A stretch of DNA of 64,000 nt, from positions 73,382-137,381 of the forward strand of contig URCI01000003.1 of NCBI GenBank assembly GCA_900546345.1, in the 5' to 3' direction. The notes beneath the pieces were generated by a model. The model was not told the origin of the DNA, did not search any database, and was given only the letters and a program-made list of their open reading frames with translations. Both the position numbers and the translations under genes were made by a program. Positions 16,398 through 26,003 of the stretch are shown here, in pieces. The DNA comes from an uncultured Prevotella sp. (lineage in GTDB: Bacteria; Bacteroidota; Bacteroidia; Bacteroidales; Bacteroidaceae). Position 1 is the first letter of the stretch, and every line of letters starts with the position of its first letter.

Positions 16398-18287
16398 ATG
16401 CGGTCGTTCATTCATAAGCATTTGCAAGGCATCCTTTCCCTGCTCTTCGCCGTCGCCGTAGCGCTCTTCTGGGCCTTTCCTTACCGCTGTGCGCTCAGCT
16501 ACCAGGAGCAGTACCAGCTGTTTCTCTTCACCCTCTCCTACTTCACCGAGCGCATCAGTGTGCCGGGTGGACTGGCCGACTATGTGGCCGAGTTCATCAC
16601 ACAGTTCTACTATGTCTATGCGCTGGGTACCATACTCCTTGCCCTTGTATTCTTTTGTCTGCAACGACTCACGTGGGTGCTGATGCGCCGCAGCGGCGTG
16701 TCGCCGTCGTGGTATCTGCTGAGCTTCATCCCCACCGTGGCCCTTTGGGCGCTCATGGGCAACGAAAACGTGCTGCTCTCCTTTGCCATTGCCTTGCTCG
16801 GCATGGAAGAGCTCATGCTCCACTATATCATCGTTCGCAACCATAGTCGTGGCTGGATAGCTCCTGCCGTCTATCTGCTCATCGCCATTCCCGTGGGCTA
16901 CTGGCTGGTGGGACCGGTGGTAATAGGGCTCTCCCTGATTCTCATGAGCGATTCTCAAATACAATCAAATGTTTCTGCGACAAACATAAAGTCAGCACAA
17001 GCGCAATCACCTGCCGAAGAGAAAGCTCAACGCAAGCCTTTGGTGACGCCACTGGGCTGGACGCTGCTGAGCGTTCTCTACTTCGTGTCCATCGTCTGGC
17101 TGTGCGGACGCTTCCTGCAATATCCCTATTACAAGCTGTTCGGAGGCATCAACTACTTCCGCTATCCCGGCGTCATCCCCGTGATGCAGTGGGTAGTGGC
17201 CGCATTGTTTGCCCTGCTGCCCCCCGTAGCTTCCTACCTGCCACGCTTAGAGGGCAAGAAAGCCATGCGCGCCGAAATTGCTCAGCTCGTCGTCATCGTG
17301 CTTGCTGCCGTGCCCCTGCTGCGCTTCAGTTTCGACCGCGCCACTTACGAACTCATCGACTACGACTATCTCGTACGCACCCATCAGTGGCAGCGCATCA
17401 TTGAGAAAGCCGGGAAGCATCAGGCCTCGTCACCGATGAGCGTCAGTTGTGTCAACCTTGCTTTGGCCATGCAAGGACAGCTCTGCGACCGCCTCTTTGA
17501 GTTCTACCAAAACGGCGCAGAAGGGCTCTTCCCCACATTCACCCGCGACATGACCTCCCCGCTGCCCACCGCCGAGACCTTCTATCAGCTCGGCATGGTC
17601 AACGATGCCGAGCGCTACACCTTTGAAGCCCAGGAAGCCATCCCCAACTATCGCAAGAGCGGACGCTTGACACGCCGCATCGCCCAGTGCGAGATCGTCA
17701 ACGGCAACTATGCTGTAGCGGCCAAATATCTGCGTCTGCTCGAGCACAGCCTGTTCTATCGCCAATGGGCCAAGAGTCAGGAGCGTTTCCTCTACAATGA
17801 TGCCGCCGTCAATGCCGACCCGGAATACGGTCGCCTGCGCGACATCCGCATCAAACATCGCGACTATCTCTTCAGCGATCAGGAGATGGATCAGATGCTC
17901 GGCCTGCTGCTCGTCGACAACAAGAAGTACGACAACCGCATGGCCTACGAATACCTCATCGCCTACGAACTGCTCCAGCGTGACCTGGGCCGCTTCATGC
18001 GTTACTATCCTCTCGGTCGCTTCGTTCAGTTCGACCATATCCCTTACGCCATCCAGCAGGTGCTCATTGGTTCATGGTTACAGAAGCACAACACACTCCA
18101 AGGCATGCCCTACAGCGTAGACCGGCAGAATGTCGACGCCACGGTGGCTTTCATCCGCGCCTATATGACCAACCGCAACGACCCTGCCCTCAACCAGCCG
18201 CCACTCTCGTACAACGCCTGGCACTATCTGCTCATGGGTGGCAACACCAAGAAGAAGGGCAAGGAAAAGATGCAAAACATCTATTAA
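16398..18287 (+). CDS. Polytopic membrane protein with TPR-like C-terminal half (DUF6057-like)
   Basis: The start at 16398 gives 629 residues; an upstream ATG at 16323 lies inside a terminator hairpin. The first ~340 residues contain about eight hydrophobic spans (for example GILSLLFAVAVALFWAF, TILLALVFFCLQRLTWVL, LLSVLYFVSIVWLCG, QLVVIVLAAVPLLRF), broken by a polar, low-complexity cytoplasmic or periplasmic loop (SDSQIQSNVSATNIKSAQAQ) that is more AT-rich than the rest. The C-terminal half is helical with repeat-like pairs (NLALAMQGQLCDRLFEF, YLRLLEHSLFYRQWAKSQ, YEYLIAYELLQRDLGRF). The resemblance to DUF6057 is from memory. No enzymatic motif is seen; function is unknown. Confidence 0.65.
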   Translation: MRSFIHKHLQGILSLLFAVAVALFWAFPYRCALSYQEQYQLFLFTLSYFTERISVPGGLADYVAEFITQFYYVYALGTILLALVFFCLQRLTWVLMRRSGVSPSWYLLSFIPTVALWALMGNENVLLSFAIALLGMEELMLHYIIVRNHSRGWIAPAVYLLIAIPVGYWLVGPVVIGLSLILMSDSQIQSNVSATNIKSAQAQSPAEEKAQRKPLVTPLGWTLLSVLYFVSIVWLCGRFLQYPYYKLFGGINYFRYPGVIPVMQWVVAALFALLPPVASYLPRLEGKKAMRAEIAQLVVIVLAAVPLLRFSFDRATYELIDYDYLVRTHQWQRIIEKAGKHQASSPMSVSCVNLALAMQGQLCDRLFEFYQNGAEGLFPTFTRDMTSPLPTAETFYQLGMVNDAERYTFEAQEAIPNYRKSGRLTRRIAQCEIVNGNYAVAAKYLRLLEHSLFYRQWAKSQERFLYNDAAVNADPEYGRLRDIRIKHRDYLFSDQEMDQMLGLLLVDNKKYDNRMAYEYLIAYELLQRDLGRFMRYYPLGRFVQFDHIPYAIQQVLIGSWLQKHNTLQGMPYSVDRQNVDATVAFIRAYMTNRNDPALNQPPLSYNAWHYLLMGGNTKKKGKEKMQNIY

Positions 18288-18343
18288 CCCAAACCTTCAC
18301 GCTTACGCTGTATATAAATAAGGTGTAAGGAAGGAAATCTTCT

Positions 18344-20911
18344 ATGACAATGAAAAAGTATTGTTTTGACTTATTACTTTTGATAGCTATGATGATGACA
18401 GCAACAGACATACAGGCCACAGTTGTGAAGATAAGTTTAGATGATGGTTGGCAATTTCGTCAGGCACGCCTTTCCAATTGGCATTCTGCTACTGTTCCCG
18501 GCACTGTGCAGACTGATCTCATGGCCTGTCATCTTCTTGACGATCCTTTCTTCCGGTTCAACGAGCGTGGTGCACAATGGGTCGACAAAGAAGACTGGAT
18601 CTATGAGAAGCATTTCGACTTGCCTGCCGTCCTTAAAGAACGTAGTCATGTGGAACTATGTTTTCAAGGACTCGACACCTATGCTGATGTCACCCTCAAC
18701 GGCAAACGTATACTTACGGCAGATAACATGTTTCGCCGCTGGACGGCCGATGTCACTTCTTTATTGCGTGACACCGGCAATGTACTGACAGTCTTTTTCC
18801 ATTCGCCCACGAAGCGCGGCCTGGAAGCTTACGATGCGTCGCCCATCAAATATATGGCAGCCAACGATCAAAGTGAGAATGGTGGGCTTTTCGACAAGAA
18901 AGTGAGTCCCTTTACCCGGAAGGCAGGTTATCATTATGGTTGGGATTGGGGACCACGATTGGTCACCATTGGCATCTGGCGTCCTGTGGAACTCATCGCT
19001 TGGGATAAAGCCATCATACGTGATACGTGGTATCGGCAGCCATCGGTCATCCCGTCGCTCGCCCAGCTGACCAATACGGTCACCATCGATGCAGATGCTC
19101 CTCTTCAGAACGTGGAAATCTCGGTGTCCGATGGACATCGTGGCAAGGTACTTGCGAAGAAGACTGTGAGTCTGCGGAAGGGTACTAACACGATCACACT
19201 ACCTTTCGATATCCAGAATCCCAAGCTGTGGTGGACCAATGGACTGGGTGAGCCTTATCTTTACACTTTGAGGACTACGCTTCGCAAAGATAGAAAAGTA
19301 CTCAGTGAAAAGACCGGAGAAATCGGCATACGTTCACTACGCTTCGTAGCTAACAAGGACAGTATGGGGCGTTCCTGCTATTTTGTTCTCAATGGCAAAA
19401 AGGTCTTTATGAAGGGCGCCGACTATATCCCCAATGACAATTTCCTGCCACGTGTGACAAGTGACAGATATAATAAGTTGGTCCAAGCCGCAGCCGATTG
19501 CAATATGAACATGTTGCGCGTGTGGGGCGGAGGCATCTACGAGGACGATTACTTCTATCATCTTTGTGACAAGAAAGGCATCCTTGTCTGGCAAGACTTC
19601 ATGTTTGCCTGTGGACTCTATCCCGGTAAGGGAACTTTCCTTGATAATATAGCCGAAGAAGCCAAAGACAATATCATCCGCTTGCGCAATCATCCTTGCA
19701 TCGCACTTTGGTGTGGCAATAACGAGTGCCAGGACGGCTGGTACGGCTGGGGCTGGAAGAAACACTATGAAGAACTGGGACAAGCCGACATCGTGTGGCA
19801 GGAATACAAGAACATCTTTTATGCAGTTTTGCCCAAGGCCGTCAATGACTATGATCCTGATGTCGCCTACTGGCCGTCCTCACCTTTTGGCGACTATGGC
19901 CATGGCAGCAATGACCATGAGGGTGACCGCCATTATTGGGGTGTATGGCACGGCAAGGAGCCGATAGCCAACTACAACCGGGAGCGTGCGCGCTTCTTTT
20001 CGGAATACGGCATGCAGAGCTTTCCAGAGTTTGCTTCCGTTCAGCAGTTTGCTCCAGACAGTGCTGACTGGAATATCTATTCCGATGTGATGATGGCGCA
20101 CCAGCGTGGCGGTGAATATGCCAATCGGCTTATCGAGACCTATCTACTCAATGAGTATCATCAGCCTCAGAACTTCCGGCAACTGCTCTATGTAGGCCAG
20201 TTGCTTCAGGGCGATGCCATGAAGACCGCCATAGAGAGCCATCGGCGGCAAAAGGGTTACTGCTGGGGTACACTGTTCTGGCAGATCAACGATTGCTGGC
20301 CCGTCGCCTCTTGGGCGTCCATCGACTACTATGGCCGTTGGAAGGCTGCACAGTATATGGCTCGCAAATCCTATGCCGATATCCTGGTCTCACCCGTCGA
20401 GCAAGACGGAATGCTCGCCGTCTATATTGTCAATGACCGTCAGCAGCCTGTTCAGGGCAAGCTCACTGTCAGCCTGGTGGACATGAGAGGTCATGTGCTT
20501 CGTCATGAAGAGAAAACTGTGACAGTTGATGCCAATGTCTCTGACAATGTATGGAGCATGCCTGTGGAGCAATTCCTCAACGGCTGTGCTAAATCTAAGG
20601 GTATCGTTCATGCTGTGTTCAAAGCCGACAAGACCTATGACAATACCTATGAGCTTTTGAAGCAGAAAGAAATGCAATATCCCGAAGTCCGTATTTCCAC
20701 ACAGGTAACACCTGTTAAAGGCGGTATGGAGGTCATGCTACAGTCCGATGCCTTCGCCCGTGCCGTCTGTCTAAGCCTTGGTGGTATTGACAATTTCTTT
20801 AGTGATAACTATTTCGACCTCCTTCCTGGAGAAAAGAAGACCGTAACGGTCACCACCACTCTGTCCTTGGAAGATTTCAAGAAGCAACTGACGGTGATCT
20901 CCTATCAATAG
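18344..20911 (+). CDS. GH2 beta-mannosidase, exported
   Basis: 855 residues with an N-terminal signal peptide. The order is GH2 sugar-binding domain (DDGWQFRQARLSNWHSATVPG), immunoglobulin-like domain and TIM barrel. The acid/base is E461 in LWCGNNECQDGWYGWG and the nucleophile is E554 in RFFSEYGMQSFPE; the SEYGMQSFP form is typical of beta-mannosidases within GH2. It removes terminal beta-mannose, probably from oligosaccharides imported into the periplasm by the upstream SusC/SusD pair. The second ATG at 18350 is an equally good start. A copy of the 17-bp AT-rich word lies just upstream (18311-18327). Confidence 0.9.
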   Translation: MTMKKYCFDLLLLIAMMMTATDIQATVVKISLDDGWQFRQARLSNWHSATVPGTVQTDLMACHLLDDPFFRFNERGAQWVDKEDWIYEKHFDLPAVLKERSHVELCFQGLDTYADVTLNGKRILTADNMFRRWTADVTSLLRDTGNVLTVFFHSPTKRGLEAYDASPIKYMAANDQSENGGLFDKKVSPFTRKAGYHYGWDWGPRLVTIGIWRPVELIAWDKAIIRDTWYRQPSVIPSLAQLTNTVTIDADAPLQNVEISVSDGHRGKVLAKKTVSLRKGTNTITLPFDIQNPKLWWTNGLGEPYLYTLRTTLRKDRKVLSEKTGEIGIRSLRFVANKDSMGRSCYFVLNGKKVFMKGADYIPNDNFLPRVTSDRYNKLVQAAADCNMNMLRVWGGGIYEDDYFYHLCDKKGILVWQDFMFACGLYPGKGTFLDNIAEEAKDNIIRLRNHPCIALWCGNNECQDGWYGWGWKKHYEELGQADIVWQEYKNIFYAVLPKAVNDYDPDVAYWPSSPFGDYGHGSNDHEGDRHYWGVWHGKEPIANYNRERARFFSEYGMQSFPEFASVQQFAPDSADWNIYSDVMMAHQRGGEYANRLIETYLLNEYHQPQNFRQLLYVGQLLQGDAMKTAIESHRRQKGYCWGTLFWQINDCWPVASWASIDYYGRWKAAQYMARKSYADILVSPVEQDGMLAVYIVNDRQQPVQGKLTVSLVDMRGHVLRHEEKTVTVDANVSDNVWSMPVEQFLNGCAKSKGIVHAVFKADKTYDNTYELLKQKEMQYPEVRISTQVTPVKGGMEVMLQSDAFARAVCLSLGGIDNFFSDNYFDLLPGEKKTVTVTTTLSLEDFKKQLTVISYQ

Positions 20912-20926
20912 TAGTAAATAAGCAAT

Positions 20927-22423
20927 ATGAGAAATATAAAACAACAAAAGACGTCCATGGCGATCAGCCTGCTGTTGCTGCTGAGCACCTCACTCTTGTT
21001 TCCTTCCTGTAGTGGAAAACCTTCCCATGTCACACAGGTCGATGCTACTCCCTGCATTTTCCCCGATTATGCGGGAACGACCATTCCAGTAGACATTGCC
21101 CCACTCAATTTCAATGCTGTAGGCAGCGATGCCGAAGCTGTATATGTCAAGGTGAAAGGCTCGAAAGGCGGTGAGGTGGAGACCAGTGGCGATTACGCAG
21201 ATTTCGATGTCGATGACTGGCACCAACTGACAGAAAGAAACAAAGGGGGAAAACTGATTTTCTCAGTCTGTATCAAGCGAAGCGGTGATTGGAAGCAATA
21301 TCGTGACTTCACAGTCAATGTCTCGGCAGATGCTCTTGGTGAATGGGGACTGACTTATCGTCTTATTCCTCCCGGCTATGAGGTCTACGGCAAGATGGGA
21401 CTCTATCAGCGTGATCTTTCCAATTTCGACGAACAGGCTATCTTGGAAAACACTGCTGTGCCTGGCGCGTGTTTGAACTGCCATACGAGCAATCGTACCT
21501 CTCCGGAGCAGTTTACCTTCCACATACGTGGAGCCAATGGCGGTACGCTCATTTCTCAGCATGGCCGTGTGGAAATTCTCAAGGCCAAAAACGATTCCAT
21601 CAAAGGCTCGATGGTCTATCCTTATTGGCATCCTTCAGGTCAGTGGGTAGCTTACAGCACAAATCAGACCCATCAGAGCTTTCACGCAGTACGCAGTGAG
21701 CGCATCGAAGTCTTTGACCAGGCATCGGATGTGCTCATCTATCATCCTGCCACACATGAGCTTGTGCTCAATCCCAGCGTGATGACCAAGGACCATTACG
21801 AGAACTACCCTGTCTTCTCACCCGATGGCCGTACGCTTTACTTTGTCTCTTCCACCGCATGGGATATCCCTGCCAATTACAAGCGCATCAAGTATAACAT
21901 CTGTCGTGTGGGCTTTGATCCGAAGACGGGACGAACAGTCGGTAAGGTAGACACCCTCTTCAATGCACGTGTCATCGGTAAGAGTGCCAATCACCCACGT
22001 CCTTCCTACAATGGTCGTTATCTGCTTTTCACGCTGACTGATTATGGATGCTTCCCCATCTGGCACAAAGAGGCCGACCAGTGGCTGCTCGACTTGCACA
22101 CAATGAAAGCCCGTCCGCTCAAGGAAATCAACAGTCCAAATACCGACTCCTGGCATAATTGGAGCCGCAACAGCCATTGGATCGTCTTCACATCGCGTCG
22201 CATCAACGGCTACTACACTCAACTCTATCTGGCTCATGTCGACAGCCGTGGACGCATGGGCAAGCCGTTCCTCCTGCCACAGCGCAATCCCTGGCTATAC
22301 TACGACCGGCAGCTTAATAGTTACAACACGCCTGATTTCACGCTTCAGCCCGTAAAGCTCAATGCTCGTAAGACCGCCGATGGCATTCGCAGCAGCGAAC
22401 GTGTTGCCACGAATGTCAGGTAA
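20927..22423 (+). CDS. Lipoprotein with one CxxCH motif and PD40/TolB-like propeller
   Basis: 498 residues with a lipoprotein signal (LLFPSC, C28). A c-type haem attachment motif, CLNCH at residues 182-186, sits in PGACLNCHTSNR. The C-terminal ~280 residues contain PD40/WD40-like beta-propeller blades (YPYWHPSGQWVAYSTN, YPVFSPDGRTLYFVSS, HPRPSYNGRYLLFTL, WHNWSRNSHWIVFTSRR). A single haem motif on a lipidated envelope protein would suggest redox or haem binding; the motif could also bind metal. It follows the beta-mannosidase by 15 bases, so the two are likely cotranscribed. No function is established. Confidence 0.7.
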   Translation: MRNIKQQKTSMAISLLLLLSTSLLFPSCSGKPSHVTQVDATPCIFPDYAGTTIPVDIAPLNFNAVGSDAEAVYVKVKGSKGGEVETSGDYADFDVDDWHQLTERNKGGKLIFSVCIKRSGDWKQYRDFTVNVSADALGEWGLTYRLIPPGYEVYGKMGLYQRDLSNFDEQAILENTAVPGACLNCHTSNRTSPEQFTFHIRGANGGTLISQHGRVEILKAKNDSIKGSMVYPYWHPSGQWVAYSTNQTHQSFHAVRSERIEVFDQASDVLIYHPATHELVLNPSVMTKDHYENYPVFSPDGRTLYFVSSTAWDIPANYKRIKYNICRVGFDPKTGRTVGKVDTLFNARVIGKSANHPRPSYNGRYLLFTLTDYGCFPIWHKEADQWLLDLHTMKARPLKEINSPNTDSWHNWSRNSHWIVFTSRRINGYYTQLYLAHVDSRGRMGKPFLLPQRNPWLYYDRQLNSYNTPDFTLQPVKLNARKTADGIRSSERVATNVR

Positions 22424-22432
22424 TCGTTTGCT

Positions 22433-23470
22433 TTATCGGTCGATACGTCCATTGCCGCCGTTCATGGCGGCAAGGATTTCTTGTTCACTGACGAGGTTTT
22501 GATCACCGGGTACCGTGTTTTTCAGAGATGCGGCTGCCGTGGAGAACTCCAAACAGTGATGGTCGTCGTCGGGCCAGCGGTGGCGGGCATGTATAAACGC
22601 GGCTACCCAGGCATCGCCCACGCCCATTTGGTCAACGATGGGCCGGATGTCGTAGATGCGCGAAGTGTAGATTTCACCGTTGACCCACAGCACTCCGGCA
22701 TTGACATGATGCTGGAACGAGAGTTGGTTGCGGTGCGCCATGAGCATGCGCTCAGCCCGCGGGAACATCTTGTGGAGCCGGTCAAAATAGCGGCGGTAAG
22801 CATCCAGGTCAAACTGATAGCTCTCGTCCAAGGCCGTGAAAGGAATGGGATCGAGGCCGCTGGCCACGTACCACTCGTTCTGGTCGCCAAAGATAAACGA
22901 GCTGTACTGCATGAGTTCGTCGAGAGCCTTGCGGGCGTTGGCCCCTGGATATTTCCACAGGTTGCCACGGTAGTTGATGTCGCAGGTGAGTTCTACGCCA
23001 CTTTCAAAGGCCCGGCGCACGGCATCCATCGTGGTGTCGAGAGCTGCCTGACTCGTAGCGCAGGTGATTCCTGAACAGTGAAACAGTCCTACTTCCTTCA
23101 ATATTGGTGCCCAGTCGATGTCGCCGAACGACAAGGTGTTGAAAGCAGAGTCATCGCGGTCATAGACCACTCTCGACGAGCGCATGGCGGCAGAAGGCTC
23201 GAAATAGTAGGTACCCAGCCGTTTTCCGCCCTTCACCGAATGGCGCACGTCGACACCATATTCCCTTAGATGCATGAGTGCGGCCTCGCCGATGGCATTG
23301 TCGGGCACGCGCGTGACATATTCCACGTCGTCGCCGAGCATTGCCAGACTCACTGCCACATTGGCCTCAGAACCTCCATAGTTGGCATCGAAAGAGTTGC
23401 CCTGGGACAGTCGCATGGCGCCGTGCTTGGAAAGCCGCAGCATGATTTCCCCGAATGTAACAATCTTCAT
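22433..23470 (-). CDS. kdgK: PfkB-family sugar kinase, probable 2-dehydro-3-deoxygluconokinase
   Basis: 345 residues with the PfkB/ribokinase fold. The N-terminus MKIVTFGEIMLRLS and the substrate glycine motif YGGSEANVAVSLAMLG are typical of KDG kinases; the ATP-site signature is QMGVGDAWVAAF, where most members have GAGDAF. The enzyme phosphorylates 2-keto-3-deoxygluconate to KDPG, the entry of pectin and uronate breakdown products into central metabolism, which would link to the GH28 enzymes in the second locus. A good Shine-Dalgarno-like AAGGAG precedes the start. It is convergent with the CxxCH lipoprotein gene, nine bases away. Confidence 0.75.
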   Translation of the reverse strand: MKIVTFGEIMLRLSKHGAMRLSQGNSFDANYGGSEANVAVSLAMLGDDVEYVTRVPDNAIGEAALMHLREYGVDVRHSVKGGKRLGTYYFEPSAAMRSSRVVYDRDDSAFNTLSFGDIDWAPILKEVGLFHCSGITCATSQAALDTTMDAVRRAFESGVELTCDINYRGNLWKYPGANARKALDELMQYSSFIFGDQNEWYVASGLDPIPFTALDESYQFDLDAYRRYFDRLHKMFPRAERMLMAHRNQLSFQHHVNAGVLWVNGEIYTSRIYDIRPIVDQMGVGDAWVAAFIHARHRWPDDDHHCLEFSTAAASLKNTVPGDQNLVSEQEILAAMNGGNGRIDR

Positions 23471-23525
23471 TTCCCTTACTCCTTATTATAACTTATGGTA
23501 GAAAACTAACGTTATAGTAGAAAAC

Positions 23526-23561
23526 TAAAAAAGGCGGACAGCCCATTGTGGGTGTCCGCCT
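23526..23561 (-). terminator. Intrinsic terminator of the pta-ackA operon
   Basis: On the minus strand AGGCGGACA (23553-23561) pairs with its partner at 23532-23540, with an inner CCCA/TGGG pair around TTG, and a run of U follows (A-run 23526-23532 on plus). It lies right after the ackA stop. Confidence 0.85.
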
Positions 23562-23578
23562 ATTTGCTGTTTGTGAAA

Positions 23579-24784
23579 TTACTTCTTCTGAGCCTCTACG
23601 AGGTCGCGTGTGTCGCGGGCAATGACAATCTCCTCGTCGGTAGGAATCATCACCACCTTCACCTTGGAGTCGTCGGCAGAAAGGATCTGCTCCTTCGAGC
23701 GCACGTGGTTGCGCTCCTTGTCCATCTTCACGCCGAGGTACTCCAGGCCGGAGCATGCATCCCAGCGCACGCCTTCCTGGTTCTCGCCAACGCCGGCTGT
23801 CCACACGATGATGTCGACACCGTTCATGGCAGCAGCGTATGCACCGATGTATTTCTTGATGCGATAGTTGTACATCTGCAGTGCGAGATGAGCGCGCTCG
23901 TTGCCTTCGTTGTCGGCATTCTCGATCTCACGCATATCGCTGGAGATGCCTGTGATGCCGAGCACACCGCTTTGCTTGTTGAGGAAGTCTGCCATCTCCT
24001 GTGGTCCCATGCCTGTCTTCTGCATCAGATAGGTGACAGCAGACGGGTCGATGTCGCCCGAGCGGCTGCCCATCATCAGTCCGGCCAGCGGAGTCAGACC
24101 CATGGAGGTGTCGATGACCTTGCCATACTTCACGGCAGCCACGCTGGCACCGTTGCCGATGTGGCAGGTGATGATCTTCTGTGTCTTGATGTCCACGCCG
24201 AGGAACTCGCACACGCGCTGAGAGACATAGCGGTGAGAGGTGCCATGGAAACCATAGCGGCGTACATGCCACTTGGTGTAGAACTCGTAAGGCACAGCGT
24301 AGAGATAGGCATACGGCGGCATGGTGCTGTGGAAAGCATTGTCAAACACCGTGACCTGCGGTGTGCCGGGCATGAGGGCATCGACAGCGCGGAGACCAGC
24401 CAAGTGGCCTTTGTTGTGTACCGGAGCAAGGTCGATGAGGCTCTCAATGCCTTTCTCCACCTCGGGAGTGACGATGCAACTCTTCTCAAAGAGATCACCT
24501 CCCTGCACGATGCGGTGTCCCACGGCGTCGATCTCGTCGAGACTCTTCAGACAGCCGTATTTCGGATCTACCAGCAGGCTGAGCACAAACTTCACGCCTT
24601 CCTTGTGGTCCGGCATGTCGTGCATGATCTTCTCCTTTGAGCCATCCTTCATGGTCACCTTGACAAAAGCTTCGTCAAGGCCAATGCGCTCTGCGCCACC
24701 CTGGGCCAGCACGCTTTCGTCGGCCATGTCGTATAACTTGTACTTAATGGAACTGCTACCGCAGTTCAGAACCAAAATTTTCAT
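23579..24784 (-). CDS. ackA: Acetate kinase
   Basis: Converts acetyl phosphate and ADP to acetate and ATP, the substrate-level ATP step of acetate fermentation. 401 residues starting MKILVLNCGSSSIKYKLYD, the family's N-terminal signature, with VGHRIVQGGDLF, GFHGTSHRYVSQR, THIGNG-type (CHIGNGASV), MGLTPLAGLMMGSRSGD and WTAGVGENQ. It follows pta by 73 bases and shares its promoter. The gap to pta is filled by TTGAATGTTGAGTG-type repeats. Confidence 0.97.
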   Translation of the reverse strand: MKILVLNCGSSSIKYKLYDMADESVLAQGGAERIGLDEAFVKVTMKDGSKEKIMHDMPDHKEGVKFVLSLLVDPKYGCLKSLDEIDAVGHRIVQGGDLFEKSCIVTPEVEKGIESLIDLAPVHNKGHLAGLRAVDALMPGTPQVTVFDNAFHSTMPPYAYLYAVPYEFYTKWHVRRYGFHGTSHRYVSQRVCEFLGVDIKTQKIITCHIGNGASVAAVKYGKVIDTSMGLTPLAGLMMGSRSGDIDPSAVTYLMQKTGMGPQEMADFLNKQSGVLGITGISSDMREIENADNEGNERAHLALQMYNYRIKKYIGAYAAAMNGVDIIVWTAGVGENQEGVRWDACSGLEYLGVKMDKERNHVRSKEQILSADDSKVKVVMIPTDEEIVIARDTRDLVEAQKK

Positions 24785-24790
24785 CTTTTA

Positions 24791-24860
24791 ATGTTGAATG
24801 TTGGGTGTTGAATGTTGAGTGTTAACAATGTTGAGTGTTGAATGCATTCATCACTCATCA
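24791..24860 (-). repeat. TTGAATGTTGAGTG-type repeat between pta and ackA
   Basis: Irregular repeats of ATGTTGA(A/G)TG fill the pta-ackA gap on the plus strand and change into the complementary CATTCATCACTCATCA form next to the pta stop. The TGA stop of pta (24858-24860 on minus) directly abuts the repeat. Similar sequence is found at 26845-26906 and 32631-32650. Confidence 0.7.
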
Positions 24861-25901
24861 TTTCTTGGCATCCATGGCCTGGCAGGAAGTGATGGCAACC
24901 ATGTAGTAGATGTCATCGACAGAGCAGCCACGGCTGAGGTCGTTGACAGGACGAGCGATACCCTGGAGGATAGGACCGATAGCGATGGCGCCACCAAGAC
25001 GCTGAACGAGTTTGTAACCGATGTTGCCCACTTCGAGGTTAGGCACAACGAGTACATTGGCGTGTCCGGCAATCGGAGAGCCCGGAGCCTTGAACTCACC
25101 GACAGAAGGCACGAGGGCAGCGTCGGCCTGCAGCTCGCCGTCGACTTTCAGCTCGGGATACTTCTCGTGTGCGATCTTTGTGGCGTCGATGACCTTGTCA
25201 ATGATATAGACGCTCTTGCCCGTAGCTTTGTCCTTGGCATCCTTGGCAGATCCCTTGGTGGAGAAGCTCAGCATGGCCACGCGGGGATTCTGGATACCTG
25301 CCACGCTCTTTGCGGTCTCAGCTGTGCAGTATGCAATCTGAGCCAGCTGGTCAGCCGTAGGATTGGGAGTGACAGCAACGTCGCCCATGACCACGATACC
25401 GTCCTCGCCATACTGCTTCTGGTCGGTGATGAGGAGCATAGCACCGCTGACACAAGTTACGCCCGGAGCGCATTTGATGATCTGCAGAGCCGGACGCAGT
25501 GTGTCGCCCGTAGTGCTCAACGCACCTGAGATCTGTCCGTCAGCGTCGCCTGTCTTGATGATCATGCAGCCAAGATAGAGGTTGTTCTTCGTTACCAGCT
25601 CGCGGGCCTGCTCAATGGTCATGCCTTTTTTCTTGCGAAGCTCAGCCAGCAGGGTAGCATACTCCTCGGTCTTCTCGCAGTGCAGCGGGTCGACGATGGT
25701 AGCCTTGTCGATGTTGGCGAGGCCCCACTCTTTGGCTTCCTTATGGATGTTTTCGGGATTGCCGATCAAAATCAGGTCGGCCAGGTCGTCGGCCAGAACG
25801 CGGTCGGCAGCCTTCAGAGTGCGCTCCTCTTCAGCTTCGGGGAGCACGATGCGCTGCTTGTTTGCTTTAGCACGCGCAACAATTTGCTCTAATAAACTCA
25901 T
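24858..25901 (-). CDS. pta: Phosphate acetyltransferase (short form)
   Basis: Interconverts acetyl-CoA and acetyl phosphate. The start at 25901 gives MSLLEQIVARAKANKQRIVLPEAEE, the normal beginning; upstream in-frame codons (to 25952) overlap the promoter. 347 residues is the short, single-domain form. Conserved parts include LLAELRKKKGM, GADGQISGALSTTGDTLRPALQ (as DADGQISGA), FSTKGSAKDAK and VLVVPNLEVGNIGYKLVQRL. First gene of the pta-ackA acetate operon, read from the canonical promoter at 25940-25972. Confidence 0.96.
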   Translation of the reverse strand: MSLLEQIVARAKANKQRIVLPEAEEERTLKAADRVLADDLADLILIGNPENIHKEAKEWGLANIDKATIVDPLHCEKTEEYATLLAELRKKKGMTIEQARELVTKNNLYLGCMIIKTGDADGQISGALSTTGDTLRPALQIIKCAPGVTCVSGAMLLITDQKQYGEDGIVVMGDVAVTPNPTADQLAQIAYCTAETAKSVAGIQNPRVAMLSFSTKGSAKDAKDKATGKSVYIIDKVIDATKIAHEKYPELKVDGELQADAALVPSVGEFKAPGSPIAGHANVLVVPNLEVGNIGYKLVQRLGGAIAIGPILQGIARPVNDLSRGCSVDDIYYMVAITSCQAMDAKK

Positions 25902-25939
25902 AAATTCGGTAATATATTGGATTTGAAATGTCGATGTTA

Positions 25940-25972
25940 CAAAGTTACGCAAAGTTTATGAGTTGACCAAAA
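25940..25972 (-). promoter_or_regulatory. Canonical Bacteroidota promoter of pta-ackA
   Basis: On the minus strand: TTTTG, 20-base spacer, TAACTTTG (25940-25947 on plus). It matches the TTTG-N20-TAnnTTTG pattern and places the transcript start about 30 bases before the pta ATG at 25901. Confidence 0.85.
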
Positions 25973-26003
25973 ATCAAAAACATAAAAATACGATGAAAAG
26001 TGT

